Shown here: one piece after another, positions 50,431 to 61,952 of the stretch | How positions within the stretch are numbered: position 1 is the first letter of the stretch | How the letters are laid out: every line of letters begins with the position of its first letter | DNA from: Rhipicephalus microplus | Taxonomy: Eukaryota; Arthropoda; Arachnida; Ixodida; Ixodidae | Reading direction: 5' to 3' | Length of the DNA: 64,000 bases | Assembly: GCF_043290135.1 (NCBI RefSeq) | Contig: NC_134703.1 | Coordinates: 126,901,005 to 126,965,004 of the forward strand | Program-made: the position numbers and the translations under genes | The notes under the pieces: generated by a model | Seen by the model: the letters and a program-made list of their open reading frames with translations, nothing else | Told to the model about the DNA's origin: nothing | Databases searched by the model: none

Positions 50431-52309
50431 CCCAAGGAAACACGAGATACGCCCATCTATACGTTTTAACAATATATGGCATCTTTACTAGTTTACTAGT
50501 TATAGTCAAAACGGCAGACTAAGGCCTATGTCGCCTCCATTCTCGCGCTTTATTTGCGCAATTTGTAGAGGCTCCTGTGAAGTCGTGTTTTGGTTATTAG
50601 ATGAGCGTAGTCTACTAACATCGCATAATTTAGTTAGGATACCTTGAACAGTTATGGGACAAAAGCTTAGCGATAACTGCATAGAGGTTAGGGCAATATC
50701 TACGAAATTGGTACTTTATATATTGTTCTCTGAGTGCAACACAAAGTGGAGGAGGTCAGGAGAGCGTCTCTGGAAAACGATCGCGCAACGACTGCAGTTC
50801 TATTATCAGGTTCACAAACGTTCCTTCGGACAACCACGTGGTCGTCTATAGTCCTATTGAGGCATGTACGTCCGCTTACATCAAGACGCACGCACGAAGG
50901 AGGAAAAAAGAACGCCGAGTGAGGAACAGATAAGAAGACACAAGGTGGGCGGTTTTTCTTTTCTCGCATTTCGTGCGCTGTCGATGCGGCGGTGTTTTCG
51001 CTCTCGCCTTACATAATGTCTCCGTGGTGGTGGCGGAGCAGGTTTTCCTGTTCTTTTTTCCCCGTTTTTGATTCCTCTGACAAACCGTGTTCGTCCGCTG
51101 CCGTCGAGGGGGAGGAGGATTATCGTCGTGCCGACAGAGCGTAGCCCGAGAACCACGCCTGGCGACCAACTGCCGCCGCCTGTCCAGGGCCTGCGTCGCC
51201 GTGGGGCAGGCACTCTCCGCAGCCTAGTGTGCCACTCGGGGCCGTGATGGGCGTAGCCCTCACGACCGCGCCGGGGTGACGCACCAGATGGCGCGTGAGT
51301 CGCATCCCCCTCCCTCGCTCTGTGCCTCTACCGTAGCCGCCCGCTGGGGCTGTCTCTTCGTCTACGATGGAGGGATTATACGAAGTGCTGACGAAGTGCA
51401 GGATGGCGTCTTCTTGCGGTTCCAAAATAGGAGGGGTGGGGGGTTGGGGTGAAAGAAGTCGTGTGGTCTAGGATCTTGCTGTATGGTAACGTGCACCGCG
51501 TGGTGATTTTGTATATGTATGAGACAGATAGGCGAGATTACGACGTAAACTTGGTTGAATACGTACAGGTAAAATACGAATTTCATATGTAGTGTGTGTT
51601 CGACCGAACTAAGTGTAGCAAGGATGGAAGAAAAAAAAAAGCAGACGCATACGGAGGAAACAACATTCGGGGTGCCACCCTGATTAAAGTTCAGGAATTG
51701 TTCTGCTAATTGTACTACTTCTTAAGTAGGTTCAGTTTAGGAAATTCGGTCCTGGCCAAATACACCATTTATCTTCTAGGCGCTTGCAATAAAAGTTACC
51801 TGAATGCAGCTTGCTCTCCTTTAGAAATAAGAAAAAAGCAACATTGAAGATGCGCCACTTGATGCTTCTATGTGAGGTGTGGTGCAAGATCGTATTTGAC
51901 TGGACACTGACACGAAAAGTATCCATTTTGTGTGTAATTGTGCTCGACGTACTAAATGGAATGAGGATTGAAAGTGAAGGGGGGGGGGGGGGGCAGATGC
52001 AACAGTGGAATCACACTTGTTAGGAAAGTTGTTATGCTAAAGGGTACACTAGTGCTCATCGCGCGACGTCATATTCGTTGGCTGTAACAGGAAACGAGAG
52101 AGCAACCGCGGCGGTTTCAGCGGCCATATTTGCACTCATCGCATTTCATACCGATCTCTTAACACTGTTCTTTCGTACGCCTTCGATAAACAAAGTACGT
52201 GTGTAGCATAATGACTGGCGGACCTCTGTGGGCAGTCCTTGCATAATGACGTTTTTGTGAATATGGGCCCTCGTTGAAACACTATCTTTTTTTTTTTTTC
52301 AAGCTGTTG
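50431..52309. other. No gene identified; GC-rich patch 50880-51420
   Basis: The GC-rich patch has open frames on both strands, including a minus-strand frame of 101 codons starting MEPQEDAILHF (51425). GCGC|GTGAGT at 51292-51297 is a fair plus-strand splice donor. No domain is recognised. A G16 run lies at 51978-51993. Confidence 0.35.
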
Positions 52310-52409
52310 CTCGAGATATATCCATGGTATACCATGGATATATCTCGAGTACTCAGCAGCTAACACTTCCCAGCAGTATACTGCTGGGAAGTGTTAGCTG
52401 CTGAGTACT
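52310..52409. repeat. Two adjacent perfect palindromes (40 and 62 bp)
   Basis: Palindrome one is 52310-52349 with its centre between 52329 and 52330 (arms CTCGAGATATATCCATGGTA). Palindrome two is 52348-52409 with its centre between 52378 and 52379 (31-bp arms containing CAGCAGCTAACACTTCCCAG). Neither has a spacer or a mismatch, and they overlap by two bases. The middle 49 bp (52330-52378) is thus flanked on each side by an inverted copy of its own nearer end. Confidence 0.97.
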
Positions 52410-53223
52410 TTCTATGGGCACGTCTGAAATCACAACGCTGTAATTGCAAATGTTGTGAGGAATTCGGAACGGAAATTCATACTGATACGCCTTCCTTCTC
52501 ATTCTCCGGGAAACATAGGCTGTCTTGCCGACGATAGCGACGTAATGAGATTGAATGACATAGAAGAGAATTAAACGGATGTTTCAAAAAATGGCACAAA
52601 AAGTTTTTCTCAACATCAAGACGTGTAAAACAATAAAGGTGATGAGTGGTTTGTCAAAAGTTCAGTTTTATTTTGGATTGCGTAACAGCGGCATTCACGT
52701 AGCTACACCGTATATTTAACCAAGAGACTCAGATGTGGGCATATAGCTTTTCGTCTGATCATGGCCTTCGAGATGGCAAACCCGCCGCGCGCCCGCAATC
52801 TCGGAGGCCATGGTCTGACATACGTATTTCGCCTGTCATCTAAGCACGGTTCTCTCCCATGGGAGGCTTGCTTTTGTTTTCCGATATGGCGTGAGGCTCG
52901 CTTCGTGAATAGCACATCTATCACTGCAGAACAGTTGGTTTGGTAAATTTGTGATAACAGAAAACCACCGACTGATATATACATAAAGGCAGCACGTTAC
53001 TTGACATGTTTCGAAGTTTTTTGAACTAAACGCATTTAGTGTATCAGTGAGCAAAACTGCAAATGAGAATTAGAGGGCCGCATAATCAAGAAAACACGTC
53101 CTTTAAGAGTTGTCTTCGCCATTGGCAGGTGGCTTCGCCAATAATGTGAAAGATCAGGATTGGTTTAAAGATTTTCTTGCGAACAAGTATAGCAAATGCA
53201 GTTTTTGTGACACGGGCTCAGTT
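52410..53223. other. No recognisable feature
   Basis: No repeat partner and no coding motif. Confidence 0.4.
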
Positions 53224-53826
53224 CTTAAAGGGGCCCTGCAACACTTTTTGAGCATGGTCTGAAGACGCTGCCGATCGATTGTCGGAGCTCCCGACAACGC
53301 GCGAGCCTAGTATTATAGTGCAGCAAGCGGCCTGGAATTCACAAGTAATTATCCGAGTCAGCTATAAATTACTTTCTCTTTTCTCGACAAATGACAAGGA
53401 CGCTTAAAAATCACTCGTAGAAAGCGCATCTATCAGGCATTGGCTTATTTGAACATGGTGCGCTTGGTCGTTATAGAGATCGCCGCGGGAAGCCGCGACT
53501 TGTCCACGCTTGAGCGCGTGTTCACACTGAAAAAGCCGCGCACTGGAAGAAAAAGAAAGGAAAAAAAGAGCTCAAGGTCACGAGGCGTGCGTGACGTATT
53601 TTTTTTTTTTTGCCCCTGCCATCCCTCCCGGCTAAGCTTCCAGCGTTTGCGTCGGGACAAGAGAAGTGAGAATGCAATCGCAGCATCATGCGACAAATCT
53701 TTAACTCCACTAACACTGGATGTATTCTCAAAACATTGCGGCGTTGAATTTGTGAGGCAATAAGCTCTTTCAGTGAATTCATTCCATGATTACTTGAAAA
53801 AAGTGTTTCAGTGTCCCTTTAAAGAA
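53224..53826 (+). mobile_element. Element H: non-autonomous TIR element
   Basis: The left end CTTAAAGGGGCCCTGCAACA and the right end, whose reverse complement is CTTTAAAGGGACACTGAAAC, form an imperfect inverted repeat that extends through ACACTTTTT. The interior includes GGCATTGGCTTATTTGAACA and GTGCGCTTGGTCGTTATAGA, which I recall from an abundant tick repeat. No transposase is present. The TIR start is shared with element G. Confidence 0.6.
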
Positions 53827-54050
53827 AAAAGATTGCAGATTTGCACCTCAATAACATCAAGGTAATGTTGTAATCTCCAGTTACTCGTATTACGTCTTGG
53901 TTCTCTCAACGATATGGCTTCATTATATAGGACTCCATACTGTGGGTGATGATTGGGCGAAGCTTAGCGAAATATAAGCCGCACATTTATCGCACCGAAA
54001 AGTCGAAGCCTATGTAGCTCTGTCGCAGATTTTCGCGGCTGCGCCTATGT

Positions 54051-54142
54051 AAATATCCTGAACAAGTGCAGGAGGTGATGAATAGATTGACCCCGTGCGC
54101 GCGCATGCACGCACGCACGCACACACACACACACACACACGC

Positions 54143-54173
<31 letters not shown>

Positions 54174-54235
54174 CACACACACACACACACAAATATTCTG
54201 AACAAGTGCAGCAGGTGATGAATAGATTGGAACCC

Positions 54236-54299
<64 letters not shown>

Positions 54300-54379
54300 G
54301 ACACACACACACAGACAAACACACACACACACACAAATATTCTGAACAAGTGCAGCAGGTGATGAATAGATTGGAACCC

Positions 54380-54451
<72 letters not shown>

Positions 54452-54515
54452 CACACACACACACACACACAAATATTCTGAACAAGTGCAGCAGGTGATG
54501 AATAGATTGGAACCC

Positions 54516-54589
<74 letters not shown>
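54051..54589. repeat. Four-unit CA-rich minisatellite
   Basis: Units begin at 54051, 54191, 54335 and 54471. Each has a unique 48-bp header (AAATATTCTGAACAAGTGCA, then GCAGGTGATGAATAGATTGG), then ACGC repeats, then AC repeats with AGACAAAC interruptions. The last three headers are identical by eye, and the first differs at a few bases. Translations on both strands give Cys-Val or His-Thr runs and are not proteins. Confidence 0.95.
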
Positions 54590-54592
<3 letters not shown>

Positions 54593-56364
54593 GCTCACTC
54601 ACTCACCCTCTCTTCATCTCTGCTCACAATCTTTTGGCGGTTGTAGCACTGCTGCAAGACAACCGGTCTCATTTGAAGCAACTACTAGTTCGTCCTTGTT
54701 AGCGTGGCAAGGTACTGGCTCTTCGCGCTATCTGAGCCACCGAAGGCTCAAGAAGCCGAGTGCAGGTGCGCGCTCGATGCCCATTAGGAGCGAAAGAAGG
54801 AAGGAAAGGCCAGTGGAGAGAACACGGCCTACGGCAATGCACGCAGCCCAAGGTAAGACGAACCATGCTCGCTGCTTCGGGCGCGTGTACGCGCACAAAA
54901 CGCACGCCACGATCCTGACTGCGCCGAGCTTCTCGGAGCCCCGTCGACAATTAGGGCCCATCGCAGAGAAGTGCCGCCAAGGCCGTGAGGAGGTGGACAC
55001 CGGTGCCCTGCGGCCGCAATGGCGTGCATCTGCCGTGTGGTCCCCGACGACTGTATACGGTGGCGGCGGCCATTCGTGATGGATGCAACGTGCTGCGGCG
55101 GCAAAGGCGCACAATTACAGGGGAAGCAGCGTTCGTGGTGGCGTGTACGCGTGGCAGTGTGTCGGTAGCATCGCGGACGGGATTCTTTTCCGCTGTGGCG
55201 GCACGTTCTCTCCTGGAATCGACATTCCGCCGTGGCGCCGCTGGTCTCTCTGTAGCAGGATGCTTTTCTTCTCCAGTTGATGTCCTTTCGCGCGCATCTT
55301 GTTTGTTTGTTTGTTTGTTACTGCGATCGCCTTGCGGCAATCGAAGGACCCTTTCCTGGACGTCGGCGAGTCTTCGGTACGATGTACTTCTGAGGATTTT
55401 GGGTGTAGGATATTAGGTGATTCATGATCGCGAGAAGTAAGCGAAAAAACCACACGTTTCGTAGAAGGAGACAGGACAACCCCTTTATCTCCTCTCTTTC
55501 TGGGCCGTGTCTTTTCGAGGATACTATTCCTAGCAATATAGTACGGTTCACATTCGTGGCATGTACCTTACCTGTATACCACGGCTTTGGCTGTGCATAT
55601 CTTTCTGAAGGTAGGTTAACGTATCAACTGACATCTTCAACGAGCTATATTCGTAATAGTAAGCGCTCACCAATCGAAATAGCGAGCATATAAATGTCAA
55701 TTAAGGTCTGGCGACCTATAAGAGAGGCGAAGCAACGCAGAGAAATTCGTGTTATAAACACGAGTATTCGCAGCTGTGTTACTGTTGTGCCTTTTGCTGC
55801 ACCAGTGCATTCGTTCAGTGTCAGAGCCCTCTCGAACACGACAGTATACGTTGTTACAGTATTGCGGCTCGGAATGAAGGTGACAGATATCAACCGTGCG
55901 TCTTGCTAAAGGCCACTATAGTATGCCGATTTTCCAATTATGATCGAATATAATTGGGCTAAACCAAGCTTAACAGTTTAAAAGGGTAGTGGAGTTCACC
56001 AAGAGTTGTATATGGTTGCGATGGCTAAATTGGCAACGATATTACTACGTCAGGTTTTCATTTTTCGCTGCCTGTTTCTTTTGAGGACTGTGGGCCCGGC
56101 TTAATGAAAATAGGATCATAGCTATCCTCGCAATGTGCTTTTCCGGTCGCTTTAAAATGTACAAATATTTTTGTAGGACGCTCTATATACTTCATATGAA
56201 GCTTGTATTTCTTTTTGCATAACCAAGCCGGTAGTGGTGAAATTAGATTCCTGATTGCACAAGACGCGAATTATCAGCTAGGCCAAGCAACCTTAATGTG
56301 TACAACACAGGCAGCTGTCGTCATGACGAAGCATGTATTTTTAGAATCATTCGTTGCACTGTTG
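54590..56364. other. No gene identified; GC-rich patch 54700-55300
   Basis: Open frames overlap on both strands in the GC-rich patch (up to 129 codons excluding the CA repeat), but I recognise no domain. The remainder is AT-rich and unremarkable. Confidence 0.35.
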
Positions 56365-56560
56365 ACAGCAGGGCTGGGCAGTATCGAAGCTATAGTATAC
56401 ATGTATCTGAGACACAATCCTAGATACTCTTTGGGTATCCTGCGTTTGTTTCGCGATACGCTTCACAAAATAGTACATGTATCTGTATTTTTTGTTACAT
56501 TCGATAATGTATCGGGCGTCTTAAGAAACAGGATACTGCGATCGCATGCGGAACGTTAAT
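56365..56560 (+). repeat. GTATC-rich repeat, copy 1
   Basis: Starting at GGGCTGGGCAGTATCGAAG, the sequence is filled with degenerate GTATC/GATAC words (GTATCTGAG, GATACTCTTTGGGTATCC, CGATACGCTTC, GTATCGGGCG, GATACTGCGATC). A similar mosaic is at 59200-59375. From memory it matches a tick repeat family built from GTATC words. Confidence 0.5.
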
Positions 56561-57412
56561 CGCTGACTGAACTCCTTTTCTCAGACTGGCACTGATGTCA
56601 TTAAGCCACCTGAATAAGCTAAGGTCAGTGACACAATTTCATCTTTCCACTCGGCTACACCAGTGAGCGCAGACTATGATGTGTCCACGTGTCTTTTGGT
56701 GGAGCCTCATGACAGAGCTCGCGCAGTCTCGTCAGAACCAACGTTTGCGTGCTTGCCGACGTGTCTTTTGTTTTCTCGAATTATTACTTTGTTTACTTGC
56801 GTCAGAACTATGATACTTACTCTTATGTACTTGTAAGTGCCACGTACCGCAATCCGTGCAGCGATGGCCACACAATTTCTGATTTCACTCTCCAGCGTGG
56901 ACCTATAGCAACACCGGTGCCGATTCTGTATCTAGTAGAACAAGCGCTTATACATTGTTGTATATTTTGGCGTACCGTGCCACTTTATTCTTCCTGTTTC
57001 TATTCAAAGAGCTCTTGAAATCATAATATGATTGTTAGCACAAGTACTTTCCCGATTGTCCTTTTGCATTCCGTGCATCACCCTGTGCTCTGAACTTTTT
57101 TTCCAATATGCCTTTTTTAAATTGCAACCAAAATGAGCTCTTTGTTATATTTGAATGCCTTTAATTGTCTGCTTTATTTTTACTAATACTTACACAATTA
57201 TATTCAGTTGAGTTTACTCTTCTGCTAGGTTATTTGGGAATCATATGTCATTGTGTGGCCGCGCGTTTAGTGTATACAGTACCAAACATTCTGCTTGCTG
57301 CTTGGTCAAATTACCCTTCGAATTGGCATCATAACATCGAGAGTAATTGTTAGTTAGCTTATAGAGCTTAGAAAAGGGATTTGAAAAACATTTGCAGCGT
57401 ATTCATTGTCGC
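56561..57412. other. No recognisable feature
   Basis: T-rich, without repeat partner or coding signal. Confidence 0.4.
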
Positions 57413-58320
57413 CTTTTATTATTATCATCATTATCATCAGCTTGACCACGCGCGCTGCAGGACATAGGCCTCTCCCATAATCTCACAATCAAGCTTTCAG
57501 CTTATACCACGTTAATCGGAATTACTGACAGTGCGGCGTGTGATGTTTGCGGCATCGACGAAAATATCGAACACCTGCTGTGCCATTGTCCTCGATTTGC
57601 CTCAGATAGACAAGTACTTGCCAACGCAATGCGGTGACTGGATGATCGGCCTCTTTCAGTGCAGGCCTCTTTCAGTGCAGGATGATCGGCCTCTTTCAGT
57701 GCAGCAACGTACACATGCCTCGACAGCCCACAAGGCAGTGAAAGCCCTGCTGTGTTTTCTGAGAAAGACAGGCTTGTGCGAACGCCTCTGACATGCGGTA
57801 GAGTTCTACACGCTGCAGTGAAATTACTGTCAGTCTCTCCCCCACCCCATTTTTTCCCTCTCTTCCCTCTTTCTCGTCCCCTTCCCTAATCCACCAGTGT
57901 AGGGTAGCCAACCGGATGTCTTTCTGGTTAACCTCCCTGCCTTCTCCCTTTTTGTTGCTTCCTTCCTCCTTCCTCCCAATCAAGCCGCTCTTGTGTTTTC
58001 TGCCGCCACGTTATACCTGCGTACTATTTAATCTCATCGGCCCACCTGACTTCCTGTCTCCCCTTCGTGCGTTTGCCTTCTCTGGGAATCCAGTCGGTTA
58101 CCCTTAATGACCAGCGGTTATCCTGCCGACGTGCTACGTGCCTAGCCCATGTCCATTTCTTCTTCTTGATTTTAGCTATTATATCCTTCACCCCGGTTTG
58201 TTCCCGGACCCACTCTGCTTTCTTCTCGTCACTTAAACTGATCATTTTCGCTCGCTGCGTCGTCCTCAATCGGAGCTGAACCCTTTTTTGTAAGCCTCCA
58301 CGGATGCATCGGCGATAACA
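57413..58320 (-). mobile_element. RTE-type LINE, 3' half, split by another LINE
   Basis: On the minus strand, from about 58310, the frame reads LRLRTTQRAKM, then WTWARHVARRQDNRW and GRQEVRWADEIK before a stop (58024). After a one-base shift it continues YAGITWRQKTQERLDW (to about 57975). The rest of the C-terminus, IMGEAYVLQRAWSS and a stop, lies at about 57470-57429, next to a GATGATAATGATGATAATAA-type tail (57439-57413). These are typical RTE C-terminal blocks after the reverse transcriptase domain. The gap is filled by an R1/I-like LINE in the opposite direction. It is dead: 5'-truncated, frameshifted and interrupted. Confidence 0.75.
57494..57977 (+). mobile_element. R1/I-like LINE, 3' end, inserted in the RTE
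   Basis: The frame from about 57482 reads through a C-terminal zinc-binding motif C-x2-C-x7-H-x4-C (CDVCGIDENIEHLLCHC, 57539-57589), as known in R1/I-group LINEs. It then reads PRFASDRQVL and meets a stop at 57632. After a 40-bp local duplication (57640-57705) the protein resumes one frame over (AVKALLCFLRKTG) and ends at 57791. The 3' UTR has GTGTAGGGTAGCC and TCTGGTTAACCTCCCTGCC, shared with 23690 and 42800. Flanking CAATCAAGC at 57485-57493 and 57978-57986 is the probable target-site duplication. Confidence 0.7.
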
Positions 58321-58353
58321 CTGGCAGGTGCAATCACTGCTGCTTAAATACAA

Positions 58354-59199
58354 GACGATTTCTATCGATGATCAGATTACTGAAGGCCGATGACAGGTAT
58401 TGCCGCCATCATAGAGTACAGCGCGATTTACATATACTTTGAATTACTATGTTTTCTGGGCAGATGTTAGCTCATTAGTGAGTTTCATTTCTCCAGAGCG
58501 ACTGCCGCTTTCTTCACAGTCACCTCCACGTGGCAATACACTGCAGTATAGGTCTGCGGCGTTCCTCTTCGAAGAAAACCAGTAGCAGCTCACGGGATCC
58601 GGACCGAACCGAGGTGTTGCCGAGGTGCAGATGTCATCTCGCTGAAGTGAATTGCACGTTAGCAAGTGTAAAGATAACTAACGGTTTACGATGGCAGATA
58701 AGAAAAATAAGAAAGGTGTAGTGGCAGCTTTATGCGCTCAACATTAGGCCTGTAAACACAATGTGCCACAAAAATGTTGCTGCCAGCGTTTTTGCTGCTG
58801 CACCCATTGTTGCTGCTGTACACATTGTTGCTGCTGTACACACCAGTGATTTGGCATTGCAAAACGGTCTTTTATGGAAAAGCTGAAACTGCACACTGGT
58901 ATTTGCGTCATTGTGCGAGGGCTCCTTATTGAAGCTCGTGTGATTGAATGGCAATCCGCTGGCTGGTAGTCAAGCTCAGCAGCGACTCTCATCAATTTGA
59001 GAAATGACAAGCAGAATCCCTGTCAGCTAAGTGTCCAAAAAGCTATCCTGTTGAGCAGCTAAATCAAACCCGAATAACTTCTTCGTAAGTAAACTAATTT
59101 GCAATGGGCAGAATTTTTTTAAATACCAGCCAACATTTCATCCAAATGAAATTGGGCACGTTTAAATAATTATCAAGCCGTTTTTTTTTTTTGCATACG
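58354..59199. other. No gene identified; small CTG-rich repeat
   Basis: About three short units with TTGTTGCTGCTGTACACA lie at 58795-58845. No coding motif is seen. Confidence 0.45.
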
Positions 59200-59375
59200 C
59201 GTTCGCTACTAGATTGTTGGGGTCTATAACAACAATTTTGCGAATGTATCGAATTATCGTAAGATACAATTGGCAAGTATCATATCGGATACAATTTTCG
59301 TAGCAACATCTTGTACCTGTATCTCCAACACTTTTTGCCTGGGTATCTTGTATCGTATCCTAATACGATTTAAAA
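59200..59375 (-). repeat. GTATC-rich repeat, copy 2
   Basis: Words such as GTATCGAATTATCG, AAGTATCATATCGGATACA, TGTATCTCCAAC and GGGTATCTTGTATCGTATCC echo 56365-56560, best read on the minus strand. A stretch of CAACA(A/C) separates the blocks. Confidence 0.45.
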
Positions 59376-59384
59376 GTCTGTGTT

Positions 59385-59450
59385 TAGAAAAAGTGGTTAA
59401 CAATTGAGAGTACTCGGTACTCTTCTATGGGAGAGCTGAAGGCCGTCCCT
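59385..59450 (-). repeat. Dispersed repeat K, copy 3
   Basis: GAGTACTCGGTACTC and GGGAGAGCTGAAGGCCGTCC are the reverse complement of the phrases at 11887 and 37070. It lies directly beside the GTATC-rich repeat. Confidence 0.6.
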
Positions 59451-61229
<1,779 letters not shown>

Positions 61230-61366
61230 AGTTCTGAGTGGGGTTCTGACGAAACAATGAACAAAAAACACTTTGCACGCACCGAGATCACCTCCAATGA
61301 TTGCAGAGGTGCAAATCGCATATAAAAGTACTTATATACAGCGTAATGTCATGTTCAGATGTTACT

Positions 61367-61368
<2 letters not shown>

Positions 61369-61453
<85 letters not shown>
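61369..61453. repeat. (TA)n microsatellite
   Basis: About 85 bp of pure TA, about 140 bp after the previous array. Confidence 0.97.
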
Positions 61454-61455
<2 letters not shown>

Positions 61456-61730
61456 CGATAGCGTTGTTTGTAGACTAATTGTGTTGAAGCACGTAAGCCT
61501 CACTATGGCTCTCTGTTAGTACGCAACCTCCTCGCCGAGTTTTCTGTGACATTTGCCCAGCCACCATCTTGTTCAGGCATTAAGGTAGCTCGTAGCGTCT
61601 TTCTGACTGCTATACCGCCTTTGCCAAGATGACTCCCCGTTCGGCTTCGTCAGAATTTTCATAATACATACGGTGGGCGATTTCGGCTTAGCTATATCTG
61701 CTGTGAGTGCTTTAAATACAGCCTATATAG

Positions 61731-61952
61731 AAGTCATGCTATATAACGGCGGTATACACACGAGACCCACGTAACCCAAATTTCGATGACGTCGAATGGA
61801 GACGTAAACCGCAGATGAACGACAACGACGATTACTTTCTGCCTCCCCGTCGCTGCCTACTAGGTGACACCGCACCTTCCATGCACAACTACACGCCCTT
61901 CTCGTATGATTGGCAGCCCCGGAGCGCCAAGTCCCCGTCTAGCCCTATTTAA
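61731..61952 (+). CDS. Coding-like terminal exon candidate, unknown
   Basis: One frame is open for 73 codons after a TAG at 61728-61730, ending at TAA 61950-61952. It reads FDDVEWRRKPQMNDNDDYF, then LPPRRCLLGDTAP and MHNYTPFSYDWQPRSAKSP. The amino-acid mix (D, N, Y, W, P) is more protein-like than the chance frames nearby. There is no ATG before residue 28, so it would be a last exon or a truncated gene. A possible acceptor is the AG at 61729-61730, but no pyrimidine tract precedes it. I do not recognise the family. A mobile-element protein tail is another possibility. Confidence 0.25.
   Translation, partial: KSCYITAVYTRDPRNPNFDDVEWRRKPQMNDNDDYFLPPRRCLLGDTAPSMHNYTPFSYDWQPRSAKSPSSPI

Noticed and set aside
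53987..54602. Cys-Val-rich frames of about 190-200 codons on the minus strand
   Set aside because: Translations of the CA-rich minisatellite; all frames are open for the same reason.
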